Positions 49,763-59,282 of a stretch of 64,000 bases of DNA are shown here, piece by piece. Position numbers and translations under genes: made by a program. The notes beneath the pieces are model-generated. The model had not been told where the DNA came from. It was given only the letters and a program-made list of their open reading frames with translations, and searched no databases. The stretch is taken from assembly GCA_035478835.1 (NCBI GenBank), contig DATIJH010000009.1, positions 124,001-188,000 of the forward strand, written 5' to 3'. Source of the DNA: DATASD01 sp035478835. Its GTDB lineage: Bacteria > Patescibacteriota > Saccharimonadia > Saccharimonadales > UBA4665. Position 1 is the stretch's first letter. Each line of letters begins with the position of its first letter.

Positions 49763-52534
49763 CTATGGGCCAACCGCTTCGAGCGTGAACTGGCGCAGCT
49801 GTATAATATTCGCGCTTGATGCTACGCTCCACGTTGCGCTCAGGGTGAGTGTCTGGTTTGTGGTAGTGTCGAGTGTCACATAACCATTGCTGTTGGCGTT
49901 CGAGTTTGGCGGAATCCCTGCCCCCACCGTGCTACCGGTGCTGTTTGATGCATATAGCGCGCTGCCCTGCGCGTTAATGTTACCCGTTGCATTCGGGTTA
50001 CCCTGATAACACTGAATATCGGCATCGAATAACCAGGTGTTCGCCGTCGTGGACGTAGTGTTGTTGGGTAGCACTAGCGCCGGTGTAGCAAGTAGTACGG
50101 TCGTGCCGAGTTTAAGAGTCAATATTACGCTGTTCGTTCCCGTAGTAGTAACCGTAAATATACCACCGGCGGTGAGGCGATACATTCTTCCGGTAACGCA
50201 GTCGTTGCCCAAAATAGTGTAACTTTCCGTGAAGGCCGTGATTGACGTGGTATTGGCGATACTATCGCCTCCCGGCAGGTTGGTTTGAGTATACACGGCG
50301 CCGCCAGAACATGAACGCCACGTTCCATCAACATAACATCGGAAGCTCTTGATCGCATTATTGTAATACATCGCCCCTTCGACACCAGTAGGGTCGCCGC
50401 TTGTCGTTTTGCTGTTTAATACAAGAATTGTGGGCGTCGTGGTACCTGTTGAACCGTTGCCGACGAGAATGCGACTATTGGTGCTATCAACGGCCAATAA
50501 CTGTGTGCCGCTGGAGTTTTGGATGGCGAATTCGGCGGTTGAGTTGGAGGAGTTTTGCAGTTTTGTTGCACCGGTTTGCGAAATCGTAAACAGTGAGTTA
50601 CTGAACGTGTCGGTGATAGTCGCCGGCGCGGCCTTAAATGCGACCATCACTGCCAGGTATTGCTGTCCGGATCCGAAGCCATCGGTAAACGTTGCTGCCG
50701 TTGATGCTGCCGTGGCTTGGATTTTATCTTCGGTCATAAAACGGTCGTTATCGGGTGTGGTTTCTATGCCGCGGCTCGTATAACCAGTACCCGCGCTCAA
50801 GTTGGCTAGTCCGGCATTACCAGTGTCTTCGATCGCGCCGAATACAAGGTCGTTGGCCTGCGTGGTTGTGGCGCTGGCGGTCGTGGCGTTGTTGGAGCCT
50901 GTGGTAGTCGCGGCGGTTGCAGTAGAAACGGCGCTAACGTCAAGCGGCGTGCCTGATGTGTTGTGGTATTCGCTGACGACCATACGCGTGAAGATTCGGC
51001 TTGCGGGCAGCGTGGCTGAAATGGTGTCCGAGCCGCTCGAACTGGTAATCGCCCAGCACACGCCCAACTCGGTCGTTGCACCCGTGTGGTAGACGCTCGT
51101 GCTGCTGAAGGTATTGCTCAGTGAGTCGCCGCAGCTGAATGTCTCTGATCCGCCGGAGTGCGACCAGGCGAAAGCTGCAATAATCAGGTTGCCCGAGGTT
51201 ACGCTTGAGGCGAAAGCTTGGGTGATGGGGTTGGTACCGCCATCGATTGCGTTGGGGCTGGCTGTGGCGGTCTGCACGAACGTAACGCCATTTGGGGTAG
51301 CTGCCGTCGATGAGTTGATGGCGAACGCGCCTGAGTTGCTAGTGTCCTGCCCTACATAAAAGCTGCTTCCGCTGCTGGCGCTCTTGAGCTCGATCGAGGC
51401 ATCGCCGGTGCCGTTATTTTCAAGCAGCTCCATCGGCGCCGCAATCTGTGCGTTGTTCACGGCCACGTCAAAAATGCGTGTTGGCGTGGCTTGCCCGATG
51501 CCGACGTTGCCGCTGCTCGAAACTTGCAAACCTACGTAGCTCAGCGTGTAGGCCTGGCTCGAAACGGTTTGCGAAACCGAGGCCGTAAGGCTCGTAGTAC
51601 TTGTAAAGCCGGTAATGAACGCCACGGTGCCGTTCGCAAACGTCATTTGGTCGCCCACCATGCTGCTGGTCCAGGTGGTGCCGCTACCGGTAATCGTGGT
51701 ACCGGATTGGCTCGCCGTACCAGTGTTATATTGCGTTGGCGACACGCTCAAAGTGTTTTGCGGCGCGTTGGTGCCAACGCCCAGCTGTCCGCTGTTGTTA
51801 AGGACTAGTACGTCGGTGCCGGCCTTCTGCAGGTCAATAATGTTTCCGGACGAGCCGGTTTTGTTCAGGAAGATCGAGTTGTTGGTGGAGCTGTCCGCCT
51901 GCACACTGTTTGGTGCAAATTGTACAAATTGTGACGACGATAATCCGCCCAGCAACCCTGCATTGAATGCGTATGGCGCCGCGGCCATCTGGCGCATCGG
52001 CAGCATCTCACCGTCGTATGTGGGGCTGGCGCCGCTACTCGTACCGCCCACGTTGACAGATAGAAACAGCACGCTTTGGTTGAAATCTACGCTCGTGTTG
52101 GTGTTGCCCTGGCATGAGCCGCCAGTCAAAGCACAGATGGAGCCAAGCTGCACCGAGAAGTACCCGTTTTTAACTGTAACGCCTTGGCTGTTGGAGTTTT
52201 GCCATTTTTCCGTCCAGAGCAATGTGCCGGCTGGCACGCCGCTCGCATCGCCGGCCGTGGTGCCGTCACCGTTTTTGTAAATTTTGAACTGGATGTTGTA
52301 GGAGCCGTCGGGGACGGTCGCGCCCTGGGTGTTCAAAAGCCGTGCCTGATAGTTGATCTGCTGGTTTATGCCGGTGCCGGCTTTAACGCTTGAACTATGG
52401 AATGCGATCTGTCCAACCGCCAAAAGACATGCAAAAAGCACCAGACGCACCAACGGTGTCGTCGGGAAGTGGCGGACTTTTGGATTCCAAAAGCCTGAGG
52501 ATTTCGGTCTCGTACGGTTACGTGTCTTCCCCAA
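49763..52534 (-). CDS. Large exported beta-rich surface protein
   Basis: 923 residues, TTG start at 52534 with GAGGTG five bases before it. Signal region LVRLVLFACLLAVGQIAFHSSSVKAG, then INYQARLLNTQGATVPDGSYNIQFKIYK, a motif often found in CPR surface and tail-fibre-like proteins. The rest is Thr/Ser/Gly/Asn-rich with many short beta segments and few charged residues. Probably a surface fibre or adhesin that may contact the host (inference). No cell-wall sorting motif is seen. It is divergent from the two secreted proteins at 52717 and 53610. Confidence 0.75.
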   Translation of the reverse strand: MGKTRNRTRPKSSGFWNPKVRHFPTTPLVRLVLFACLLAVGQIAFHSSSVKAGTGINQQINYQARLLNTQGATVPDGSYNIQFKIYKNGDGTTAGDASGVPAGTLLWTEKWQNSNSQGVTVKNGYFSVQLGSICALTGGSCQGNTNTSVDFNQSVLFLSVNVGGTSSGASPTYDGEMLPMRQMAAAPYAFNAGLLGGLSSSQFVQFAPNSVQADSSTNNSIFLNKTGSSGNIIDLQKAGTDVLVLNNSGQLGVGTNAPQNTLSVSPTQYNTGTASQSGTTITGSGTTWTSSMVGDQMTFANGTVAFITGFTSTTSLTASVSQTVSSQAYTLSYVGLQVSSSGNVGIGQATPTRIFDVAVNNAQIAAPMELLENNGTGDASIELKSASSGSSFYVGQDTSNSGAFAINSSTAATPNGVTFVQTATASPNAIDGGTNPITQAFASSVTSGNLIIAAFAWSHSGGSETFSCGDSLSNTFSSTSVYHTGATTELGVCWAITSSSGSDTISATLPASRIFTRMVVSEYHNTSGTPLDVSAVSTATAATTTGSNNATTASATTTQANDLVFGAIEDTGNAGLANLSAGTGYTSRGIETTPDNDRFMTEDKIQATAASTAATFTDGFGSGQQYLAVMVAFKAAPATITDTFSNSLFTISQTGATKLQNSSNSTAEFAIQNSSGTQLLAVDSTNSRILVGNGSTGTTTPTILVLNSKTTSGDPTGVEGAMYYNNAIKSFRCYVDGTWRSCSGGAVYTQTNLPGGDSIANTTSITAFTESYTILGNDCVTGRMYRLTAGGIFTVTTTGTNSVILTLKLGTTVLLATPALVLPNNTTSTTANTWLFDADIQCYQGNPNATGNINAQGSALYASNSTGSTVGAGIPPNSNANSNGYVTLDTTTNQTLTLSATWSVASSANIIQLRQFTLEAVGP

Positions 52535-52716
52535 GTATGCACCTCAACTACAGGAGTCTATAATTTCTCCTCACCTTATCATACATAAGCGTTTAGTTGA
52601 GCGTCAATTGCGGATTGATGTATGTGCTGCGCACCCGGCAAAATATGAAAATTTCTTTAAAAATCTGGCGCTAAGGCACTATAGCATGAGCGGCTTGATT
52701 CGGTTACAATGGCTTT

Positions 52717-53478
52717 ATGCGACTGCGATTGGTTACACGGGTGGCAACCTTTGGCGCACGGTTTGGCGTGGGTGCTGTTGCTTTGGTGCTGTTTGCCTGG
52801 CCGGTGACGGCTTCGGCGTCGAGCTCGGCAAGTTATCAGATTCAGGAGGATTTTGTTGGCGGCACCGGTGGCGCATATGCCGCGTCTGCCACTTATCAAT
52901 CTATTGACAGCTCCGGTGCGGCGGCGGTGGGAAACGGGAGTAGCAGTACCTATAAAACTCAATCCGGCGCAACGACCACCAACGACCCCAACCTTTCTTT
53001 CTCGATCGGCAGCGGATCGGTCAGCCTCGGCACGCTTACCACGGCCAGCACTGGTACGGCCACGGCCACATTCAGCGTGCTTAACTATACGAGCTACGGG
53101 TATATTGTGCAAATGCTCGGTTCAACGCCCAGTTACGCCGGCCACAATCTGACGGCACTTTCGAGTGGCGGTAGCTCAACTGCCGGCAGCGAGCAGTTCG
53201 GCATTAACTTGGTGGCAGACACGCTCCCGGCGGCGCTTATCGGTGTGAGTGCCGACCCGCAGCAAGTGCCGGACAGCACATACAGCAATGGCACATTCGG
53301 CACCGGCTACGGCAGCGCCAACACGTACAAATATAACTCCGGCGACACAATTGCCCAGGCAACGCAAACGTCCGGCCAAACTAACTTCACTATTTCGTAC
53401 ATCGCCAACATTAGCGCCACAACGCCGGCCGGCAACTATACTGGTGCTGAAACGCTTATCTGCACAGGTACATATTAA
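52717..53478 (+). CDS. Secreted protein with WxL-like C-terminal domain (1)
   Basis: 253 residues. Signal peptide VGAVALVLFAWPVTASASS, then Ser/Thr/Gly-rich beta segments. The C-terminus ISYIANISATTPAGNYTGAETLICTGTY parallels the end of the protein at 53610 (SYIANITSVTPPGTYSTTLTYIC...), and the TPAGxYxxxLT pattern recalls WxL wall-binding domains. TACAAT lies 6 bases before the ATG (leaderless). Confidence 0.7.
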   Translation: MRLRLVTRVATFGARFGVGAVALVLFAWPVTASASSSASYQIQEDFVGGTGGAYAASATYQSIDSSGAAAVGNGSSSTYKTQSGATTTNDPNLSFSIGSGSVSLGTLTTASTGTATATFSVLNYTSYGYIVQMLGSTPSYAGHNLTALSSGGSSTAGSEQFGINLVADTLPAALIGVSADPQQVPDSTYSNGTFGTGYGSANTYKYNSGDTIAQATQTSGQTNFTISYIANISATTPAGNYTGAETLICTGTY

Positions 53479-53609
53479 ATATGTAAGGATGTGTTTGCAT
53501 CACGACCCAGCGCGCGCTACAATCTAAACTAAGCAAAAGCTTATTGCGTGCGCAACGCAGCCGATGGTGATCAAGGGAATAATAGTGTAGCCAACGGCAG
53601 GACAGACAA

Positions 53610-54680
53610 ATGGTTACTGGTATAAAAAGAACATTCCACACGATTGGCCTTAAAGTTGCATTGTTCTCTGGAGTGCTTTCTTTGTTTTTCGTGGCGCTTA
53701 TACCGGCACTTCCGGTCGAAGCAGCGCAGATTACTGCCCGCACACTTACCATTAGTACATCTTCGCCCGCGGCTTCGGCTGCAACTACTACATATACGTT
53801 CACGTTTACTGTGCCAAGCGCTACGGCAGTGCAGTCGTTTCAGGCACAAATTTGTACCACTGCCAGCGGTACGTGCACCACGCCGACCGGCTTTGCGAAC
53901 AGCTCTTCAACACTCGGTACCATCACTGGTTTTCCTGGCAGCTGGACAGTTAATACTGCCACAGCCGGCAGTTTGCGTGCCAGCACCACCACAAGTACCG
54001 CGCCAACCAACAACATCACGTTCACTTTTAACAACGTGCAAAACCCCACTACGGCCAACCAGACATTTTATGCGCGCATGACTACATACTCGGACAACGC
54101 TTGGACGAACGCAATCGACACCGGCACTACCGCCGCTTCGACCGCTACGCAAATTACCGTGTCGGCGTCGGTGCCGGAGTCGCTCACCTTTTGTACCGGT
54201 ACGTCGGGTATTACGAGCAGTAGCTGCGCCGGTGCGACCGGCAGTGCGGTTTCCCTCGGCACGCTGCTTACTAGCGCACCGGGCTCGGGCACGTCACAAA
54301 TCGGCGTTACCACCAACGCGACCAGCGGCTATAACGTTACGGTGAACGGCACTACGCTGACCTCCGGCTCCAATACAATTGCAGCGCTCACGAGTCCCAC
54401 CGGGTCGTCGGCCGGCAGCGCGCAGTTCGGTCTAAACTTGCGTGCCAATACCGTTCCATCTGTTGGAAGCGATCCGGCCGGCAGTGGCAGTGCTGCGCCA
54501 ACCACCAACTACAACACGGTCAACAGCTACACATTTAATAACGGCGACCAGATTGTCTCAACCGTTACGCCGGACAACTTTCGTTTGTTTACGGTTTCGT
54601 ACATCGCTAACATTACATCAGTGACGCCGCCGGGCACGTACTCGACCACGCTGACGTATATTTGCACGGCAAAGTATTAA
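53610..54680 (+). CDS. Secreted protein with WxL-like C-terminal domain (2)
   Basis: 356 residues. Signal region (LKVALFSGVLSLFFVALIPALPVEA), a long Thr/Ser/Ala-rich beta-type body, and the C-terminal domain shared with the previous gene. Paired with a DUF916-like gene 19 bases downstream, as in Gram-positive WxL clusters (known family arrangement; homology here inferred by eye). Confidence 0.7.
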   Translation: MVTGIKRTFHTIGLKVALFSGVLSLFFVALIPALPVEAAQITARTLTISTSSPAASAATTTYTFTFTVPSATAVQSFQAQICTTASGTCTTPTGFANSSSTLGTITGFPGSWTVNTATAGSLRASTTTSTAPTNNITFTFNNVQNPTTANQTFYARMTTYSDNAWTNAIDTGTTAASTATQITVSASVPESLTFCTGTSGITSSSCAGATGSAVSLGTLLTSAPGSGTSQIGVTTNATSGYNVTVNGTTLTSGSNTIAALTSPTGSSAGSAQFGLNLRANTVPSVGSDPAGSGSAAPTTNYNTVNSYTFNNGDQIVSTVTPDNFRLFTVSYIANITSVTPPGTYSTTLTYICTAKY

Positions 54681-54705
54681 AAAAGGTTGCGGTATAATTA
54701 TGAGC

Positions 54706-55734
54706 ATGAAGTGGGAACGAGGGCGAATGAGAATACTTGCGGCTGCCGGTGCACTGGCAGCACTCGCGGTATTGATGCTCAGCACGCTTTTGCCTGTTAC
54801 GGCGGCTGCCGACGGCGGCCAGGCGTTCTCGATTGCCCCGCCCTTGCTCAGTCTTAAAACCGATCCCGGCAAAACGGTCATAGCCGAAATCAGGCTGACG
54901 AACGTTTCGAACGGTCCCATGATTATGTCGGCGCAGGCCAACGACTTTGCCGCAAAGGACGAAAACGGCGATCCCAACATCATATTAAATACGAGTGACA
55001 GCGTGCCGTTTTCGCTGCGCGAGTGGGTCCAATTGCCCGCGCCATTCACACTTGCTTCCAAGCAAACAAAGACGCTCGAGATCCCCATTGCCGTGCCTGC
55101 CAGCGGCGAACCGGGTGGCCACTACGGTGTTATTCGCTTTACCGGTACGGCGCCTGGCGCGAACGGCACGGGCGTGTCGCTTTCGGCAAGCATCGGCACG
55201 CTGGTTTTGCTGCAGGTTTCCGGTAATCTGCAGGAGCGCGCTTCGCTCGCTGATTTTTACAGCGCCAATGCCCAATTTACTAAAAAATCGTCCTTTCAAT
55301 ACGGGCCTGTCAATTTTGTGACGCGGGTGAGCGACGACGGCAATATCCATTTACAGCCAACCGGCACCATCACTGTCAAGAATCTCATCGGGCAAAAAGT
55401 TGCGACGCTGCGCGTAAACGGCGACCCATCGTCGGCAACTGACATACCTAAAAATATTTTGCCCAGTAGCATTCGGCGATTCCAAAACACCCTGAATAAA
55501 AAATGGCTGTTCGGGCGCTACACCGCGCGCCTCGATCTCACTTACGGGCAGGATCACAAACACCTCACGGCAAATGTCTCGTTCTGGGTAATTCCGTACG
55601 CAATCATCGTACCGGCCATTATTGGTCTGCTGATTATTGCCTTTGGTCTGCGCTTTGGCATTCGGCGTTACAATGCGCATATTATTAAAAAAGCTCAGGG
55701 CTCGGCCGGCCGGCGCGAGCCACCAACTGTTTAA
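54706..55734 (+). CDS. DUF916-like membrane-anchored surface protein
   Basis: 342 residues from the ATG at 54706: TATAAT ends 7 bases before it, while the ATG at 54700 is only one base after the box. Signal peptide (LAAAGALAALAVLMLSTLLPVTAAA), two immunoglobulin-like beta domains (FSIAPPLLSLKTDPGKTVIAEIRLTN, then GGHYGVIRFTGTA), a C-terminal membrane helix (YAIIVPAIIGLLIIAFGL) and a basic tail. DUF916 proteins bind peptidoglycan and pair with WxL proteins. Confidence 0.72.
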   Translation: MKWERGRMRILAAAGALAALAVLMLSTLLPVTAAADGGQAFSIAPPLLSLKTDPGKTVIAEIRLTNVSNGPMIMSAQANDFAAKDENGDPNIILNTSDSVPFSLREWVQLPAPFTLASKQTKTLEIPIAVPASGEPGGHYGVIRFTGTAPGANGTGVSLSASIGTLVLLQVSGNLQERASLADFYSANAQFTKKSSFQYGPVNFVTRVSDDGNIHLQPTGTITVKNLIGQKVATLRVNGDPSSATDIPKNILPSSIRRFQNTLNKKWLFGRYTARLDLTYGQDHKHLTANVSFWVIPYAIIVPAIIGLLIIAFGLRFGIRRYNAHIIKKAQGSAGRREPPTV

Positions 55735-56365
55735 ACCGCCGGCGCGTTTTCGAGCGATTGCCAGATGTACCAGCTGGCAATGCTGGCGAACGGGTGCCAG
55801 GTGTATTTGTTTGCGATCGCTTCCATTTCGGCTGGTGCGGGCAGCGCCTTCAAACCGTACAAGCGCATCATGCCGGTGCGGATACCCAAATCGCCCACTG
55901 GGAGCACATCCAGCCGTCCTAAACTGAACATCAAAAACATGTGCGCCGTCCATTCGCCGATTCCTTTTATGGCTACAAGTTCGCGCACAATTTCATCATC
56001 TGAAAGCGTTGCAGCGCTGTGATGTCCAGCGACCCGTTCCGTATATGCTCTGCCAGGTCGAGTATATACACGGCCTTGGCGCGCGAAAGCCCTACGCTGC
56101 GCAGCGTGTCGATATCTTTTCCAAGGATCTCGTTCGCTGTCGGAAATTTGCCGTCAAACAGCGCCCGGAATCGCGCCTCTATACTGGCGGCGGCCTTCAC
56201 GCTCAGCTGCTGACTGATGATCGCGTCGACCAGTGCTTGATAATAATTGTCGTGCGGTGTAATCCGACACGGCCCATGCGCGGCGATAACCGGCGCCAAG
56301 TATGAGTCGTGCGCCGCAATATGCTCTGCGGCGGCCTTGAGTTGTTCCTGCCAATCGCCTGCCAT
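55731..56365 (-). pseudogene. alkA: DNA-3-methyladenine glycosylase (AlkA-like), frameshifted
   Basis: Two consecutive frames together give one HhH-GPD glycosylase. The first (56365 down to about 55973) reads AISQQLSVKAAASIEARFR and VGLSRAKAVYILDLAEHI and ends by running into FQMMKLCANL; in the shifted frame the protein continues LSDDEIVRELVAIKGIGEWTAHMF and VLPVGDLGIRTGM, with the helix-hairpin-helix and catalytic Asp intact. A one-base loss near 56008 (CGCTTTCAG) explains it. The gene excises alkylated bases when intact. A sequencing error in a short T-run is possible. TAGAGT lies 6 bases before the ATG. Confidence 0.8.
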
Positions 56366-56403
56366 ACCTATACTCTAAACGTAGCTGCCAAAAAACGAAA
56401 CAG

Positions 56404-57192
56404 TTATTTGCGCGGCGGCAACGGAACGAGCATGCTGGTGCGCGCCTTGTAAATCTCCCAATCGGCGCGGCCGGCATAGTGGCGTTCGGTAATCGGAATG
56501 CCAGATACAAACAGGATGAGCACGGTAATAGTAAGTGATCCGGCAAGCCCGAGCCAGCCATACGGCGCCGCAAGCGCCAGCACAAAAATCCCCCACCACT
56601 GCGTGATTTCGCCAAAATAGTTCGGGTGCCGCGTGTAGCGCCACAGGCCGGACGTCATCAACTTACCTTTGTTTTTTGGGTTGGATAGAAATTTGCTGAG
56701 CTCGTAATCGCCGCGCGCTTCAAAGTAAAAGCCCACCAGCCAGATCAAAACGCCGATCCACTGCCAGCTGGCGTGCACCGGGTGCAGACTATTCACGACG
56801 ATAACCGGCGCCGAAATGAGCAGCATCAAAAATCCTTGGGCCAAAAACACAATCAAATATGATTTGAGCTCCACTTGTTTGCCCCACTTGGCCTGCAACT
56901 CCGCATAGCGCCTGTCGCCACTGCTTTTTACGTAGCGGCGCCAAATATGTACGGTCAGTCGCGATCCCCAAATGCACACCAGGATCGTCGCTACTCTGCC
57001 TGGCCAACTTGCCGCCGCGCCAAAAGCGTGCGGCAAAAACGTAGCCAATGCAATAACAATAAACCCGCCGCCCCATGCCACGTCGGCGAGGTCGTTCCGC
57101 TTCCCGATAAGCCGCGAAATCCCAAACGCAGCCGTCACATATACAAAAACGCATATCGCCGCAAACGCGAATGCGTGAATAATTGTTTGCAT
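56404..57192 (-). CDS. DUF1295 membrane protein (steroid-5-alpha-reductase-like)
   Basis: 262 residues from the ATG at 57192, whose GGAGGT ribosome site lies 7 bases upstream; a GTG 15 bases upstream is less likely. Six or so membrane helices and the family signature RHPNYFGEITQWWGIF. The family reduces or methylates lipid-like substrates; the exact reaction is not known. Confidence 0.85.
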   Translation of the reverse strand: MQTIIHAFAFAAICVFVYVTAAFGISRLIGKRNDLADVAWGGGFIVIALATFLPHAFGAAASWPGRVATILVCIWGSRLTVHIWRRYVKSSGDRRYAELQAKWGKQVELKSYLIVFLAQGFLMLLISAPVIVVNSLHPVHASWQWIGVLIWLVGFYFEARGDYELSKFLSNPKNKGKLMTSGLWRYTRHPNYFGEITQWWGIFVLALAAPYGWLGLAGSLTITVLILFVSGIPITERHYAGRADWEIYKARTSMLVPLPPRK

Positions 57193-57250
57193 GGCCATCA
57201 CCTCCACCTTATCTTCGTATCATATGCGATACAGGGAGCCGCGTCCAGTC

Positions 57251-57691
57251 TTATTTGCCGGCAGTTTTGGGAGGCTGTAAAGCGATGTGGACAAGCTCTT
57301 GCAGTTGGCGCTTTTGGTCGGCGTTCAAGTTGCCGAGTGCCGTAGAACTATGCTGCTGTATTTTGCTAAGCAAGGTGTATTTGAGCTCCTTGCCTTTCTC
57401 GGTCAGCGCAATCATTTTGACGCGCCGGTCTTGCGGATTTTCCTGCCGTTCAATATATCCTTGCTTGAAAAGCCGATCGATAATCCCGGTAACATTGGAG
57501 GCGTCACAGCCAAGTACGCACGAAATTGTGTTCATTGGCGATGGCTTACTGTCCTCGAGTGTGCAAAGTGTGTAGAGCTGCATAATTGCCAGATCGTGGG
57601 TTTCGGCCAACTGAATAAGACTGTGTTTGGCACGAACCGAGACCTGTAACAGGTTCCAGTAGAGACTGTCTTGCAATTCCTCGTTAGTCAT
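57251..57691 (-). CDS. MarR-family transcriptional regulator
   Basis: 146 residues from the ATG at 57691, decided by a TATACT box 6 bases before it. Winged HTH: MNTISCVLGCDASNVTGIIDRLFKQGYIERQENPQDRRVKMIALTEKG. Divergent from the MFS exporter, which it probably represses; a typical MarR-pump pair. Confidence 0.9.
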   Translation of the reverse strand: MTNEELQDSLYWNLLQVSVRAKHSLIQLAETHDLAIMQLYTLCTLEDSKPSPMNTISCVLGCDASNVTGIIDRLFKQGYIERQENPQDRRVKMIALTEKGKELKYTLLSKIQQHSSTALGNLNADQKRQLQELVHIALQPPKTAGK

Positions 57692-57697
57692 GGTTTT

Positions 57698-57703
57698 AGT
57701 ATA
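57698..57703 (-). promoter_or_regulatory. -10 box of the MarR gene
   Basis: TATACT on the minus strand, 6 bases before the ATG; transcript expected to be leaderless. Confidence 0.5.
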
Positions 57704-57730
57704 CATCCAAACGCGCCCGTGCGCAAATAC

Positions 57731-57764
57731 TTGACAATACCAAAGATTGAACAATATAATAGTT
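57731..57764 (+). promoter_or_regulatory. Promoter and possible MarR operator of the MFS gene
   Basis: TTGACA (57731-57736), 18-base spacer, TATAAT (57755-57760): near-perfect consensus. AACAATATAATAGTT (57750-57764) is an imperfect palindrome over the -10 box, where MarR repressors usually bind. Confidence 0.65.
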
Positions 57765-57795
57765 GAAGTATGAAACTAAATCGAAAGGAACGAGA

Positions 57796-59226
57796 ATGAA
57801 ACAAGTCTCCAAATGGATGCTGCTTGCTTTGCTGGCGTTCGCACAGTTTATGGTAGTGCTCGACACCTCAGTGGTGAACGTGGCGCTGCCGGCGATCAAA
57901 CAATCGCTCCATTTTAGCGAAAATAATTTGCAGTGGGTTATTACGGCTTATGCGCTTACCTTTGGTGGATTCTTGCTGCTCGGCGGCCGCGCGGCCGACC
58001 TGTTTGGGCGCCGCCGCACTTTATTGACCGGGATGGTCGGATTCACTGTTTTCTCGCTGCTGATTGGGTTGTCGGCGTCGCCGACTATGCTGATTGTGCT
58101 GCGTGCTTTGCAGGGCATAGCGGCCGCGCTGATGTCGCCAGCGGCGTTATCAATTGTGCTAATTACCTTCCGCGAAGGCAAGGACCGCAATACGGCGCTT
58201 GGTGTGTGGAGCACGGTGGCGGCCGGCGGTGCTGCCGCGGGTTTGCTGCTCGGCGGCGCGCTGTCGCAGTACTTAAACTGGCGCTGGAACTTTTTTGTGA
58301 ATGTGCCGATCGGCATTATTGTTTCGAGCCTGATATTCCGGATGGTGCCGGTACACGCCAAAGAAGTCGACCACAACGACCTTGATTTGCCGGGCGCAGT
58401 GCTCGTGACGGGCGGGTTGATGGGGCTAGTGTATTCGCTTTCGCAGGCGCCAGTACATGGCTGGCTGAGCGGCTCGACGCTTGGTGTTGGCGCTGCGGCG
58501 CTGGCGCTGCTCGCAGCGTTCGTGTTCAACGAGTCGCGCAGTAAACATCCGTTGATGCCACTGTCGATTTTTCGTATCCGGAACGTGGTGGCTGCAAATG
58601 TTATGATGGCGCCACTGTATGCCGGGATGCTCGGAATTTTCTTTCTGACCTCGCTATACATTCAGACGGTGCTGCATTATTCACCGGTAGTAACGGGCTT
58701 AAGCTTTTTGCCCTTTCCGTTGATGATCGCGACGATCGCGAACATCGTGCCGAAGTTCATTGGCAAGGTTGGCTATAAGCCGTTTCTGATCGCCGGGCCG
58801 GCGCTTGTAGGTGCGAGCTTGCTATGGCTGACGCACCTGCCGGTACACGGGCACTATCTTACAAACTTGCTGCCGGCATTTATTGTGATGCCGCTGGGTG
58901 TGGGCATGACGATTGTGGCGCTGACGATCGCGGCGACCAGCGGCGTGCCGGCCAAGGAGTCGGGTTTGGCCTCTGGTCTCATGAACACATCGCAGCAGAT
59001 GGGCGGCGCGCTCGGGCTGGCGGTGCTTTCGGGAGTGGCGGCTTCGGCTTCAGCTTCAGCGAGTGCGCTCGGCCCTGTCGGTGCGCTGGTGCATGGCGAT
59101 GACCGTGCCTTTTTGGTGGCCGTTGTCTTTATGGCATTCGTGCTGGTCGTTGCATTGTTCGGCGTTAAACAGCGCCGCAAAGGTGCAGCCGGCACTCACC
59201 ACACACCGGTCGAGGTTGGCGTTTAG
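57796..59226 (+). CDS. MFS multidrug exporter (DHA2, EmrB/QacA type)
   Basis: 476 residues from the ATG at 57796 (AAAGGAA ribosome site). Fourteen-helix pattern; motif D1 VVLDTSVVNVALPAI in helix 1 and WRWNFFVNVPIG after helix 5 are DHA2 signatures. Proton-driven export of drugs or host-made toxic compounds, likely induced through the neighbouring MarR. Confidence 0.92.
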   Translation: MKQVSKWMLLALLAFAQFMVVLDTSVVNVALPAIKQSLHFSENNLQWVITAYALTFGGFLLLGGRAADLFGRRRTLLTGMVGFTVFSLLIGLSASPTMLIVLRALQGIAAALMSPAALSIVLITFREGKDRNTALGVWSTVAAGGAAAGLLLGGALSQYLNWRWNFFVNVPIGIIVSSLIFRMVPVHAKEVDHNDLDLPGAVLVTGGLMGLVYSLSQAPVHGWLSGSTLGVGAAALALLAAFVFNESRSKHPLMPLSIFRIRNVVAANVMMAPLYAGMLGIFFLTSLYIQTVLHYSPVVTGLSFLPFPLMIATIANIVPKFIGKVGYKPFLIAGPALVGASLLWLTHLPVHGHYLTNLLPAFIVMPLGVGMTIVALTIAATSGVPAKESGLASGLMNTSQQMGGALGLAVLSGVAASASASASALGPVGALVHGDDRAFLVAVVFMAFVLVVALFGVKQRRKGAAGTHHTPVEVGV

Positions 59227-59243
59227 CTGCCTGCTGCCGACTA

Positions 59244-59282
59244 AACTAAAACGCCCTGCACTCCCCGCGGGGCGTTTTAGTT
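59244..59282. terminator. Bidirectional intrinsic terminator
   Basis: AACTAAAACGCCC (59244-59256) pairs with GGGCGTTTTAGTT (59270-59282) across a 13-base loop. It overlaps the stop codon of the convergent LysR gene. Confidence 0.85.

Noticed and set aside
53720..54660. Repetitive Thr/Ser sequence as a possible tandem DNA repeat
   Set aside because: It is low-complexity protein without regular nucleotide periodicity; no repeat unit could be defined.
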